From an uncultured Lentisphaeria bacterium (GTDB lineage Bacteria > Verrucomicrobiota > Lentisphaeria > Victivallales > UBA1829), in assembly GCA_949282305.1 (NCBI GenBank), contig CASDPB010000013.1, positions 62,001 through 126,000 of the forward strand: 64,000 bases of DNA, read 5' to 3'. A program made the translations under genes and the position numbers. The notes beneath the pieces were generated by a model. The model searched no databases. It was not told where the DNA came from and worked only from the letters and a program-made list of their open reading frames with translations. Below, in pieces: positions 1 to 8,458 of this stretch. Every line of letters starts with the position of its first letter. The stretch's first letter is position 1.

Positions 1-1
1 G

Positions 2-286
2 GCATTGAAGCCGGCGACAAAATACCGTCTTTCCTTCTTCGTGAAACTTCAGGACGTCAAGCCGCTGAAAGCCGGCGGCGGAGTCTGCGCCAACATCTGG
101 GATGACGCGAACCGCTGGTTTCCCGCTCACAACTGGCTGACCGGGACGATGAACTGGACTTTCCAGAGTTACGAATTCACGACGGGGAAAAATACGAACG
201 TGAAAGTCAATTCATACCTGCGGCTGCGTCTTATGAATGCCTCCGGAACGGTATGGTTCGACGATGTGAAGCTGGAGGAACTCTGA
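2..286 (+). CDS. C-terminal fragment of a secreted carbohydrate-active protein (CBM-like tail)
   Basis: This is the last 94 residues of a gene that begins before the window; the frame is open at base 2. The fragment reads as a beta-sandwich carbohydrate-binding module. It starts ALKPATKYRLSFFVK and ends VWFDDVKLEEL. That is the same layout as the C-terminus of the DUF4838 protein at 35659-38508, which has ALEPGTKYRLSYFIK and AWFDDVRLEKVK. The upstream part may therefore be a related glycan-active protein, although only the tail can be seen. The next gene begins 177 bases downstream with its own promoter, so this gene ends its own unit. No terminator is obvious. Confidence 0.7.
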   Translation, partial: ALKPATKYRLSFFVKLQDVKPLKAGGGVCANIWDDANRWFPAHNWLTGTMNWTFQSYEFTTGKNTNVKVNSYLRLRLMNASGTVWFDDVKLEEL

Positions 287-405
287 ACTGCAGTGCAGAC
301 GGGGCGGATTGCAGCTTCTCCATCAGACGTTGCCGTGTTCCGTCTGCCAGAACGCCCGGCATGTGCACAGGCGGAATGAAAAGGCATTTTTTATCCGTCA
401 AAGAT

Positions 406-434
406 TTGCGTTGATCTTTTTCCGCATGTATATT
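406..434 (+). promoter_or_regulatory. Sigma-70-type promoter for the TPR protein/AraC pair
   Basis: TTGCGT (406-411), a 17-nt spacer, then TATATT (429-434). It lies 30 bases before the ATG at 464, which is preceded by a GGAGG ribosome binding site. Inferred from sequence only. Confidence 0.6.
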
Positions 435-463
435 CTGCGGTAAAAGCTCATGGAGGCTGTTTT

Positions 464-2251
464 ATGTCGGAAGAAAATGTTCAGAAAAAGAGTAAGCTCC
501 GTCTTGTTGTCCTGGGATGCCTGATACCGTCCGCCCTGTTTCTGGTTCTTGTGATCGTCACCGTCCTGCTGCTGAGCCGGGCGGAGTCGCCGGGGGAGAC
601 GCCCGGATACATCAAGTCTGCGGAACCTGAAATCGAACAGCGGATCAATGATGTAGAGGAAAAGATCCGGGAACATGCCTCCGGCAGTTATGACCTGGAT
701 ACCACCATCATGGCGCTTTTTTCCATGGAAACCGCGCTTCGGAACGCGGGAACTTTTGAACAGCTTACCGAATATATTGTTCAGGAGTCGCCGGAAAAGG
801 TTGCTCCGGAAGTCCAGCTTTTGAAATACCGGTTTTTCAATGTCTATAAAAAAATGCTTTCGGACAAAGATTCCGAGGAGGAGGCGAAATCCATTTACAA
901 GACGGCGCAGGGGGCGCTTCTTGACTTTGTTTCGACAGTGGACCCTCTTACTTTTACTTACAGCCGTTCCCAGGCGCAGAAAGTCTGGGAAAAATACCGT
1001 GAACAGGCACGGATGGAGGACGAACTCCGCAGGAGAATCGACCGGAATCAGGATGAATTTGTCGATTTTCTCTTTGAATTCATGACTCTTTCCGGCAAGT
1101 ATTATAAAGAATGGGAACAGCTTTGCGCTCTGCGGGACCGTGCGTATCTTGCCGCCTTGGATGGCCGCCTGGATGAAGTCATCGCAAACGCATCGGCGGC
1201 GGTCAAGCTCGCACCTGATGAGAAAGAGGCGCATACTCTGCTGATTATGGCGCTGCTGGAACGCAACCGGGAAGACGATCTTGCCATTGCGAACGGACTT
1301 GCCGACGACTTTCTGAAGAAGCATCCCGGCAATGCTTCGGGGTATCTTCTGCGCGGCGTGGCGAAGGTGCAGGAGAAACGTTTCAATGAAGCCGCGACCG
1401 ATTTCGCGCAGGCGGCAGTTTACTTCCCGAAGCAGCAGGAGGAACTTTCCAACCGTCTCGGAGTCTACCGGAAACGGGCCTACCTCAACAAATCCATGGA
1501 GGGGCGTATCATCGTCAACTCTTATCGCGCGATGATGTCGGGTTCCGGTTATTTCAGCCCGGATTTCCAGCTGGCGCGCCTGATGCAGGAAGACGGCAGG
1601 AGAGACGAGGCGCGGAAGAAAATCTTCGATCATTTTTTCCGCCGCCGGATGCAGGGGGAGTGGGACAAAGTCCGGGATGACTTCCGTTTTTCCTACCGGT
1701 TCCTGAATACGGATCTGTTCAAGATTGACGACGGTTCCGGGAATACGGTGGACATTGCGATCGACTCCGCATTTTTCACGAACAGCGTGATTCTGAAAGT
1801 CACGAATGCCGGCGATAGGCCGCTGCACAATGTGACTGTTCTTCTCTGTGTGCGTTTCACGGACATGTTCAGGAAGGACTACATCTCGTTTCCGGTCGGT
1901 GAGACCCTGGCGCTGCTGAATCCGGGGCAGACTATTGAAATCGGGCGGCGCAACATCGGAGAAGTTTCGGAAAAGATTCTTGGAGTGAAGAAAAAATTCA
2001 AGGATATTATCGAGTTTGCCGCCGTGATAATTTCTGATGAGACAATCTCATGGATTGAATCGAAGAATGTGGGAGAAATCCTGCCGGAACCGGCGAAGGA
2101 AAAAGAACCGGCGCAGCCCGGAAAGGCGAAAACGGCAGCCGATGCCTTGACTGAAAAAGCCAAAGAAATCATGAAGGACGCCGTAGGCGGTATGATTGAC
2201 AAGGCCGTGGACAAGTTGAGCGAGCCGGTGAAGGAAGAACCGGCGAAATGA
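464..2251 (+). CDS. Membrane-anchored TPR-containing protein of unknown function
   Basis: A 595-residue protein with a short cytosolic N-terminus and one hydrophobic segment (about residues 13-38, rich in L/V/I). A long extracytoplasmic or periplasmic region follows. Residues about 220-320 contain TPR-like helix pairs, for example around AAVKLAPDEKEAHTLL and GVAKVQEKRFNEAATDF, so a scaffolding role is likely. The C-terminus is Lys/Pro/Ala-rich. The start is supported by GGAGG seven bases before the ATG. Its TGA overlaps the ATG of the following AraC gene, implying translational coupling. I do not recognise a specific family and assign no function. Confidence 0.8.
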   Translation: MSEENVQKKSKLRLVVLGCLIPSALFLVLVIVTVLLLSRAESPGETPGYIKSAEPEIEQRINDVEEKIREHASGSYDLDTTIMALFSMETALRNAGTFEQLTEYIVQESPEKVAPEVQLLKYRFFNVYKKMLSDKDSEEEAKSIYKTAQGALLDFVSTVDPLTFTYSRSQAQKVWEKYREQARMEDELRRRIDRNQDEFVDFLFEFMTLSGKYYKEWEQLCALRDRAYLAALDGRLDEVIANASAAVKLAPDEKEAHTLLIMALLERNREDDLAIANGLADDFLKKHPGNASGYLLRGVAKVQEKRFNEAATDFAQAAVYFPKQQEELSNRLGVYRKRAYLNKSMEGRIIVNSYRAMMSGSGYFSPDFQLARLMQEDGRRDEARKKIFDHFFRRRMQGEWDKVRDDFRFSYRFLNTDLFKIDDGSGNTVDIAIDSAFFTNSVILKVTNAGDRPLHNVTVLLCVRFTDMFRKDYISFPVGETLALLNPGQTIEIGRRNIGEVSEKILGVKKKFKDIIEFAAVIISDETISWIESKNVGEILPEPAKEKEPAQPGKAKTAADALTEKAKEIMKDAVGGMIDKAVDKLSEPVKEEPAK

Positions 2252-3060
2252 ATTATTTCAGCGACATCAGTTTTGTTACCTACGGAATCACCGACTGGGT
2301 GGAAAACACAGCCTGCGGACGCCGTTTTGAAGGATATTACGGAATCCAGTACGTTTTCGACGGAGAGGTTTTCGCCCATGTGAATGAGAATCCCGTCGAG
2401 ATAGCGGAAGGCCCCGTGGCGTTCATCACCTATCCCGGCGTTTCCTTTTCCTATGGTTCCCGTCCCGGAACGCTGCGCAGGCAGGCTCATATCTGCTTCA
2501 AGGGGGAGCGGGTGAGGCGTTACCTGAAAAGCGGTCTGCTTCAATTGCGGGAAAAGGATCTTTTCATCCGGATTACGGCAAATGAACCGTTCATGCAGGC
2601 TGTTCGCTCCCTTCAGAAAAACCTGCGGATTCCCGGGGATTCCCAACATGCGCGCGCGGTACTGCTTCTGGAGGAACTGCTGCTTCAGCTTCAGGAACAG
2701 CCGCCGGGGCGCGTGAACAGCTCGAACCAGTACATCGGACAGCTTCACGCCCTGCGGGAAAAGATCGCGGATTCTCCATCTCTGCCCTGGAACTTTGAAA
2801 AGGAAGCCGAGAAACTTTCCGTGTCCTATGTCCATTTCCGCCGGATATTCCGTCAGGTGACGGGCTGGTCTCCGGGACAGTATCTGCTGGAATGCCGTCT
2901 GCGCTATGCGGAAAAACTGCTGATGACGTCACATCTCCGGATCAGTGAAATCTCCGGCAGATGCGGTTTTGAAGATGAGTTTCATTTTTCCCGGATTTTC
3001 CGAAAACATCGTGCCATGTCTCCTTCCCGTCTGCGCACCCTTTACGGTATGCAGGAGTGA
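2248..3060 (+). CDS. AraC family transcriptional regulator
   Basis: A 270-residue regulator. The N-terminal ~150 residues look like a cupin-type ligand-binding domain (FDGEVFAHVNENPVEI, GPVAFITYPGVSFSYG). The C-terminal ~100 residues carry the double helix-turn-helix of the AraC family (EAEKLSVSYVHFRRIFRQVTG and ISGRCGFEDEFHFSRIFRKH). The ATG overlaps the stop of the TPR gene by four bases. Because it is coupled to a membrane TPR protein and not to an enzyme, its target is unclear. It could control the truncated carbohydrate gene upstream, or a distant sugar locus. Ligand unknown. Confidence 0.9.
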   Translation: MNYFSDISFVTYGITDWVENTACGRRFEGYYGIQYVFDGEVFAHVNENPVEIAEGPVAFITYPGVSFSYGSRPGTLRRQAHICFKGERVRRYLKSGLLQLREKDLFIRITANEPFMQAVRSLQKNLRIPGDSQHARAVLLLEELLLQLQEQPPGRVNSSNQYIGQLHALREKIADSPSLPWNFEKEAEKLSVSYVHFRRIFRQVTGWSPGQYLLECRLRYAEKLLMTSHLRISEISGRCGFEDEFHFSRIFRKHRAMSPSRLRTLYGMQE

Positions 3061-3225
3061 CGGGTGCTGTCTCCGGTTCTGTTTATGCCTCCGCCCGGAA
3101 GCCTGTTTACGTTTCGCAGATTCATAACGCATATTATCCATTGAAACAGTTTTCCCCGGGCAAGTGCGGAAATTCCGGGGTGGAACGGGCAGTTGCCTTA
3201 TTGTTTTTGCGTATTGTGACAGTCC

Positions 3226-4104
3226 TCAATCCGTTTTAACTGTTTTTTTTTTAGGTACATACTGATAATGCCTTCTGATTAACTGAATCATTCCGTACAT
3301 TTCCGAACATATCCTGTATTTTGGCTCATTCGGTTCATTTCTCTGCGGCTCTTCGTATTTAAGAATGAAAGCCTTAGATAAACGGCTGACGAGATTCGGG
3401 GGGATCTTCAGGTCAACCAGAAGACTTCGATGTTTGGTCAGCATTTTGAAAAAAGCATCCACAAAATCCCAATCATCCTGCGGGTAAAACATGATATAGC
3501 TGAAATGCCAGTCAAAGAAATACAGCGTCTTGAAAGGATTCATTACAAAGGCACGCTCAAGATAGGGGAAATTCTCCCTGTTATACATGCTGAGCATCCC
3601 CAGCAGCAATAGTGCGCCATAATGATCCGGTGTTTTTTTCAATAAGACAAGAGCATTTGTCTGTGCCTGCTCATATTTTCCCAGAAAAATCAGAGAAAGA
3701 ATATAAGGCGTAGAATATTCATCTACAGTAATTTTGTTTTCTGCCAACTCTGGCCGCAGAGAATATAATCCACCCCAGGCATCAATAGCATGTTCATTCA
3801 TTCCCTCAAGATTGTTGTCATTCTGAAAAAAACGTTCCACATTTTTTGTCATACGTGAAAATTTTCTAACGCTATACTTGATTTTCTGAACGGTCATCTT
3901 ATTTGGCATCACTGCTCTATCGTTATAGCTGAAAGAAAAATTGTTTTCTGTCAATGGAGATATCTTTTTGTGAGCCGTTTTGCGTTTTGCTGTGGGTTTT
4001 ATTTCGTGGACTATCGTGATCTGGGGCGATGTGTCCGCTGACTGTAAACCGCAGGCACACAAAAACAAAACTGACATCAATACCTTGCCGTACCTCATTC
4101 GCAT
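3226..4104 (-). CDS. AT-rich secreted orphan protein
   Basis: A 292-residue protein with an N-terminal signal sequence (hydrophobic VLMSVLFLCACGL, then QSADTS). Cleavage after QSA, or lipidation at Cys, are both possible. The mature part has TPR-like helical stretches (PYILSLIFLGKYEQAQTNALVLL, LLLGMLSMYNRENFPYLERAF) but no family I recognise. The DNA is visibly more AT-rich than the flanking genes and uses many AAA/ATT codons, which fits recent acquisition. Transcription probably starts from the perfect consensus promoter at 4431-4459, leaving a leader of about 320 nt. It ends just before a T-rich stretch. Confidence 0.65.
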   Translation of the reverse strand: MRMRYGKVLMSVLFLCACGLQSADTSPQITIVHEIKPTAKRKTAHKKISPLTENNFSFSYNDRAVMPNKMTVQKIKYSVRKFSRMTKNVERFFQNDNNLEGMNEHAIDAWGGLYSLRPELAENKITVDEYSTPYILSLIFLGKYEQAQTNALVLLKKTPDHYGALLLLGMLSMYNRENFPYLERAFVMNPFKTLYFFDWHFSYIMFYPQDDWDFVDAFFKMLTKHRSLLVDLKIPPNLVSRLSKAFILKYEEPQRNEPNEPKYRICSEMYGMIQLIRRHYQYVPKKKTVKTD

Positions 4105-4430
4105 CTCCCTGCCTTTCCTGGTGTTTCCGACTCAGCATAGCCTGATCGGTCTGTAAAGATATCTCCGCTTATTTCAGTGTTCCCCTTCTGCCGCAGACTC
4201 CGGAGAGTTGATCTTTCCGGCTGTATTTGCCGTTCTGCTCCCGGTTGTCGATCTTGCGCGCGGCAATCCGTCCGCTTCTGGAATACTCATGTCGACAGTC
4301 ATTCCCTTTTTCCGCGGCGGTTTCCATCTGCCGAGCATACGCAAATACACTCAACGGAACGGCAGCGGGAGATATTTCATTGACTTCTTCGGCTTGAGAG
4401 CTGCCGATACTTTCCGGGGCTGACCTGTTC
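4105..4430 (-). other. Long 5' leader of the AT-rich orphan; no confident gene
   Basis: This stretch lies between the consensus promoter (-10 at 4431-4436) and the ATG at 4104. Two short minus-strand reading frames exist. One is a frame open through the -10 box, ending near 4169. The other is a 42-codon frame starting near 4310 (MTVDMSIPEADGLPRA...) with AAAGGGA directly before the ATG. Neither shows a recognisable motif. It may be an untranslated leader or encode a small peptide. Together with 4460-4770 it forms a 666-base stretch without a convincing gene. Confidence 0.35.
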
Positions 4431-4459
4431 ATTATATCCTGCAGAAGCATGTTTGTCAA
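4431..4459 (-). promoter_or_regulatory. Perfect consensus sigma-70 promoter
   Basis: On the minus strand: TTGACA (4459-4454), 17-nt spacer, TATAAT (4436-4431). Both hexamers match the consensus exactly, which is rare in this window. It points toward the secreted orphan at 3226-4104. Confidence 0.75.
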
Positions 4460-4686
4460 TCCCGACTTCAGTTGAAAGGCTGAAAATATTTCATCCGGCG
4501 CGGAAGAAGCGGAATACCGGTCGGGGAGAGCGCCACGAGTTCAAACTCTGCATATCGCACCCCATGCCGGATTTCTGCATTGCGAAGACTGAGTCTGCCG
4601 TCCGGAACGGTCCCGCGGGAATGGCTTTTGGCTTCTGAAACACTTTAAAATGATCAAAAAGGACATGGGTTTATCAAAAAAAACAT

Positions 4687-4713
4687 TTGCTTTTCCTGCA
4701 TTTGCTGTATCTT
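4687..4713 (+). promoter_or_regulatory. Possible promoter for the oxidoreductase pair
   Basis: TTGCTT (4687-4692) and TATCTT (4708-4713) with a short 15-nt spacer (16 if TTTGCT is taken as the -35). The TATCTT hexamer recurs at other promoters in the window. It lies about 58 bases upstream of the chosen start at 4771. Confidence 0.4.
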
Positions 4714-4770
4714 TGTAACAGGAAAGAAAAGTTCTCCAACAGTATCAAAACAAACAAAAGGATTGATGTG

Positions 4771-5673
4771 ATGGAAAATAGAATCAAAGTCGCGATCATC
4801 GGACTTGATACCAGCCACGCTGTGGAATTTCCGAAACTCATGCAGGATCCCGCGGTTCCCGCTGAAAATCAGAATCATGATCTGACCGCCACCAGATGCC
4901 TTCGCTTTGAAACTCCGTTCCAGAACAGGGAGGGGCTTGACAAACGCCAGGCTTACCTTGAAAGCATCGGTGTCATGGTGACGGAGGATTTCGATACCGC
5001 GGTTGCAGACTGCGATGCAATCATGATTGAAATCAACGATCCGGCAAGGCATCTTGAATATTTTGAAAAGTGCGCCGGACTCGGGAAACCGATCTTTCTT
5101 GATAAGCCGTTTGCGGATACGCTCGACAATGCCGCAAGGATCATGCAGATTGCGAAGGAGAACAATGTCCGTTTCTTTACCGCCTCCTCGCTTCGTTTCG
5201 ATGTGGATTTTGCCGACGGGCTTGCAGAGAATGTCAGACCGGAATCCGCTGTGGTCTGGGGACCTGTCGGCAAAGCTCCCGCGGGATCTTCGATTGTCTG
5301 GTACGGCGTGCATGCCTTTGAAATGCTCCAGCGGATTATGGGACGCGGCGCGGTCAGCGTGAATGTTTCCGGCGACCGCAAGGGATACGTCTGCCATGTC
5401 GTCTACAATGATGGCAGAAGAGGTGTTGTTGAGTTGACCTACGGTTCTTACCGTTACGGCGGCGTGATCCGCGACGACCGTGAAAAAGAGGTCATGTTCC
5501 AGGTTTCCTACCGTGTGCCGTTTTACCGGATGCTGATCGTCGAGATCGCGAAATTCTTCAAAGGGGAGAGTCAGATCATTCCGCTGGAGGATTCCTTTGA
5601 GATCATGGCGATGCTTTCCGCCGCGGACCGTTCCGCTGTGACAGGCAGACCGGAACCCGTATACTGCAAGTAA
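4771..5673 (+). CDS. Gfo/Idh/MocA family NAD(P)-dependent oxidoreductase
   Basis: A 300-residue protein starting at the ATG preceded by AAAAGGA eight bases upstream. An upstream in-frame non-ATG start is rejected because it lacks such a site and adds unconserved residues. The N-terminus has a Rossmann beta-alpha-beta start (IKVAIIGLDTSHAVEF) with a modified glycine motif. The family's EKP motif appears as LDKPFADT. The C-terminal half forms the mixed alpha/beta substrate domain, including YGVHAFEM, where the catalytic-site His usually lies. Family members oxidise or epimerise sugars and inositols; the substrate here is unknown. It is followed 36 bases later by a second member of the family, so the two probably form an operon. 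Confidence 0.85.
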   Translation: MENRIKVAIIGLDTSHAVEFPKLMQDPAVPAENQNHDLTATRCLRFETPFQNREGLDKRQAYLESIGVMVTEDFDTAVADCDAIMIEINDPARHLEYFEKCAGLGKPIFLDKPFADTLDNAARIMQIAKENNVRFFTASSLRFDVDFADGLAENVRPESAVVWGPVGKAPAGSSIVWYGVHAFEMLQRIMGRGAVSVNVSGDRKGYVCHVVYNDGRRGVVELTYGSYRYGGVIRDDREKEVMFQVSYRVPFYRMLIVEIAKFFKGESQIIPLEDSFEIMAMLSAADRSAVTGRPEPVYCK

Positions 5674-5709
5674 CCGAAAACCAGTTTTATCATTGCGAAA
5701 GGATTCAAA

Positions 5710-6792
5710 ATGAAGAGAATCAGAGTCGGAATCATCGGACAGGGACGTAGCGGGCGTGACATCCACCGTCATCTGTTTGAAACTCAGGAACAGCTCAAGG
5801 CGCGCTTTGAGGTCGTAGCCGTGGCAGACTACATCCCGGAACGCTGCGAGATCGAGGGCGTGACACCTTCTCCTGAGTTCAGAAAATACAGCGACTACAA
5901 GGAGATGCTCAAGGATCAGAGCATTGAACTGATCGTCAATGCGACCAGAAGCATGGATCATATCCCCGTGAGCATTGAGGCAATGGAGGCGGAGCATCAT
6001 GTGATCTGCGAAAAACCCCTTGCCCGTCATGTGGCGGACGTCGATAAAGTTGCGGAAGCGGCAAAACGCACCGGTAAATTTTTCGCGGTGTTCCAGCAGT
6101 CCCGTTTCCGCCCGCTGTTCCGCAAGTGCCTGGAAGTGATGAATTCCGGTATCCTCGGACGCATCGTCATGGTGAAAATTGCCTACAACGGCTTCGGGCG
6201 CCGCTGGGACTGGCAGACGATTCAGGACATGTGCGCCGGCGAACTTCTGAACACGGGACCGCATCCGCTGGACCAGGCGATTCAGTTCTACGGCGACGCC
6301 GACCCGGAGAAGATCGTCTGCACCATGGACCGCGCCAATACGTTCGGCGACGCGGAAGACCACATTAAACTGCTTCTCATCGGGAAAGGGCATCCGACGA
6401 TTGATTTTGAAGTGTCGCGCTGCTGCATGTTCCCCGGGAACACCTATGAGATTTACGGCACGAACGGCGGACTTAAAGCCTGTGGTGCGGAAGTGACATG
6501 GAAATATTTCCTGCCGTCCGAAGCTCCGGAACAGCATCTTGTCCGCGAGCCGCTTGAAGGTCCGGGACGTCTTCCGCTCTACTGCGGTGAAAAGCTGCAC
6601 TTCTATGAGGAGAAGTGGACTGCGCCGGACTATGCTCTGGGCTTCGATTCCTGGGGAACCAAATACTATGAGCAGGTCTATGACGCGCTTGTGAACGGCA
6701 GGCCGATGGAAGTGACGCTGGAGCAGGTCAGGCGGCAGATCATGATTATCGAAGAGTGCCACAGGCAGAACCCCTTCCCGAAGATGAAATAG
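5710..6792 (+). CDS. Gfo/Idh/MocA family oxidoreductase
   Basis: A 360-residue enzyme with a classical NAD(P)-binding N-terminus (VGIIGQGRSGRDIHRHLF) and the family signature CEKPLARHV. The signature Lys is the usual catalytic residue. The substrate domain contains TGPHPLDQAIQFYG, matching the conserved GxHxxD region. Length fits the family. A GAAAGGA ribosome binding site precedes the ATG by six bases. It is probably co-transcribed with the first oxidoreductase. Pairs of such enzymes often carry out successive oxidations in sugar or cyclitol breakdown; that role is inference. Confidence 0.92.
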   Translation: MKRIRVGIIGQGRSGRDIHRHLFETQEQLKARFEVVAVADYIPERCEIEGVTPSPEFRKYSDYKEMLKDQSIELIVNATRSMDHIPVSIEAMEAEHHVICEKPLARHVADVDKVAEAAKRTGKFFAVFQQSRFRPLFRKCLEVMNSGILGRIVMVKIAYNGFGRRWDWQTIQDMCAGELLNTGPHPLDQAIQFYGDADPEKIVCTMDRANTFGDAEDHIKLLLIGKGHPTIDFEVSRCCMFPGNTYEIYGTNGGLKACGAEVTWKYFLPSEAPEQHLVREPLEGPGRLPLYCGEKLHFYEEKWTAPDYALGFDSWGTKYYEQVYDALVNGRPMEVTLEQVRRQIMIIEECHRQNPFPKMK

Positions 6793-6946
6793 GAGGAGTG
6801 TCTGAGCGGTCCTGCCTGTTTTGTTGAAAACTTCCCGTTTTCTCCGGCGCAATGCGCGTCTTCCGGCACGGATATGCGGCATGGAAAGGGAAATCAGCAG
6901 AGGATTGACAAATCTTCCGATGAAGTTGTATTTTTTTCCTCTTTGC

Positions 6947-6974
6947 TTGTTTTTCAGAAAATGAAATCTATATT
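6947..6974 (+). promoter_or_regulatory. Putative promoter of the ceramidase-family gene
   Basis: TTGTTT (6947-6952), 16-nt spacer, TATATT (6969-6974), about 45 bases before the ATG at 7020. A second candidate -35 (TTGACA, 6905-6910) lies upstream but has a poor -10 partner. Confidence 0.45.
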
Positions 6975-7019
6975 CGTGATGACTGTTCCAGTAAAAACAG
7001 AAACAACGGAAGGTTCGAT

Positions 7020-8387
7020 ATGAAAATTCAGTATGGTGTCGGGCGGCGCTGTGTGAATCCGCAGGTGCCGGTGTCGCTGGCGGGGTATTTCAACAAACGC
7101 ATGTGGGACCATGTCCTTGACGATCTCGAAGTGAGGGCTCTTGTCATGAAAAGCGGATCCGTTTATGCCGCGATCCTTCATTTTGACCTGGTCACTGCTT
7201 CCACCGGGTTGTATGAGAATGTGCTTGCCGAACTGAGGGAGCTCGGGATTGACAAGATCACCCGTGAGAATATCCTGATTACCGCGACCCATACTCATAC
7301 GGGGCCTGAGCTCCGCTGCGGCAAGCCGGGAACCAATGAGAAATATCCTCCGTTTGCCGCGAGAATGGGAGCGGAGGCGCTCAGGGATGCTCTTGCGGAA
7401 TTGAAGGACGGCGAGCTGGAAGGCGGCATTACGGAGGAACACCGTTTCATTTTCAACCGCCGTTACTGGATGAAGAACGGGAAAGTCGTGACGAATCCCG
7501 GCAAACTGAATCCTGATATTCTTTATCCGGAAGGCGATATAGATCCTGAAATTCCGATGCTGGCGATTCGTTCCGGTGGAAAACTTACGGTTCTTATCGC
7601 AAACATCGTAAACCATACGGATACGATCGGCGGAACGGGCGTTTCCGCTGACTGGGCGGGATTCTTCCGCCGCAGCATGCAGGAGGAAATGGGGCCGGGT
7701 TCCATGGCAATTGCGCTGATCGGATGCGCGGGGAACATCAATCATTTCGATACGCGCACGGATATGAACCAGACGTGCTATGAAGAAGCGAAACGTATCG
7801 GAACCGGTTATGCGGAGACCGTCAAAAAGGCGCTTGGAACTCTTAAGCCGATTGAAGGAGAGGGGATTCAGATCGTATTCGGGGATGCACAGTCGGGACC
7901 GCGTGAAATTTCCAGGGAGGAACTGGAGGAAGCGGAAGCAATCTGCGCAAAATATCCGGAAATTGACGTGGAGAGCCTGGAATCCACGGTGGATCTGACC
8001 TCCGAAGACCTTGCCAGAGGCACCCCGTTTGCATTGAAATATTTTGCGAACACCCTTGTCAAAATGGCGAACAACAGAGAACCGGTCGTATTCCATCTGA
8101 TCGGCTTCCAATTCGGCAAATGTGCGGTTCTTGCATCGCTTCCCAGCGAACCCTTCGTGGAGATCGGACTTGAAGTCCGCAAAGGGATTTTCGGCGACAG
8201 GCTCTGCCTGGTGTCTTCCCACGGCAACGGCACCGGCGGAATGGCTTATTCCGGCGGCTATATCCCGAATCCGTGGAACTATGGGCGCGGCGGCTATGAG
8301 CCGACCCCGCGATCGAATCCGTTTTCCATGAAGACTGCGGACATTCTTCTTGCCGCATGGCGCAGACTGGCGGAGAAACTGAACTGA
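7020..8387 (+). CDS. Neutral/alkaline ceramidase-family hydrolase
   Basis: A 455-residue protein resembling the N-terminal catalytic domain of neutral/alkaline non-lysosomal ceramidases. Visible family features are the opening CVNPQVPVSLAGY, the His-rich metal site ITATHTHTGPELR, NHTDTIGG...SADWAGFF, and IALIGCAGNINHFD. True ceramidases cleave N-acyl sphingosine. Bacterial proteins of this shorter type lack the C-terminal domain and have unproven substrates, so lipid or sugar amides are possible. No signal peptide is visible, implying a cytosolic enzyme. GGAAGG lies six bases before the ATG. A strong terminator follows. Confidence 0.85.
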   Translation: MKIQYGVGRRCVNPQVPVSLAGYFNKRMWDHVLDDLEVRALVMKSGSVYAAILHFDLVTASTGLYENVLAELRELGIDKITRENILITATHTHTGPELRCGKPGTNEKYPPFAARMGAEALRDALAELKDGELEGGITEEHRFIFNRRYWMKNGKVVTNPGKLNPDILYPEGDIDPEIPMLAIRSGGKLTVLIANIVNHTDTIGGTGVSADWAGFFRRSMQEEMGPGSMAIALIGCAGNINHFDTRTDMNQTCYEEAKRIGTGYAETVKKALGTLKPIEGEGIQIVFGDAQSGPREISREELEEAEAICAKYPEIDVESLESTVDLTSEDLARGTPFALKYFANTLVKMANNREPVVFHLIGFQFGKCAVLASLPSEPFVEIGLEVRKGIFGDRLCLVSSHGNGTGGMAYSGGYIPNPWNYGRGGYEPTPRSNPFSMKTADILLAAWRRLAEKLN

Positions 8388-8409
8388 TTTTCTGTTGCGG
8401 CAATGACTT

Positions 8410-8448
8410 TGCCCGGAACGGTCAGGCGGCTGTTCCGGGCATTTTTTT
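8410..8448 (+). terminator. Rho-independent terminator after the ceramidase-family gene
   Basis: A perfect 10-bp stem TGCCCGGAAC (8410-8419) / GTTCCGGGCA (8432-8441) is followed by seven T's (8442-8448). Confidence 0.9.
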
Positions 8449-8458
8449 CGGGCGTGTT

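Noticed and set aside
398-1828. 476-codon minus-strand frame opposite the TPR protein
   Set aside because: No recognisable domain and no ribosome binding site; the plus-strand gene has promoter, ribosome binding site and membrane anchor.
3154-3180. CCCCGG/CCGGGG hairpin as terminator of the AraC gene
   Set aside because: The 6-bp stem has a 15-nt loop and no adjacent T-run on the plus strand.
4654-6882. 742-codon minus-strand frame opposite the two oxidoreductases
   Set aside because: Antisense artefact of GC-rich coding sequence; no domain signature, while both plus-strand genes have clear Rossmann motifs.
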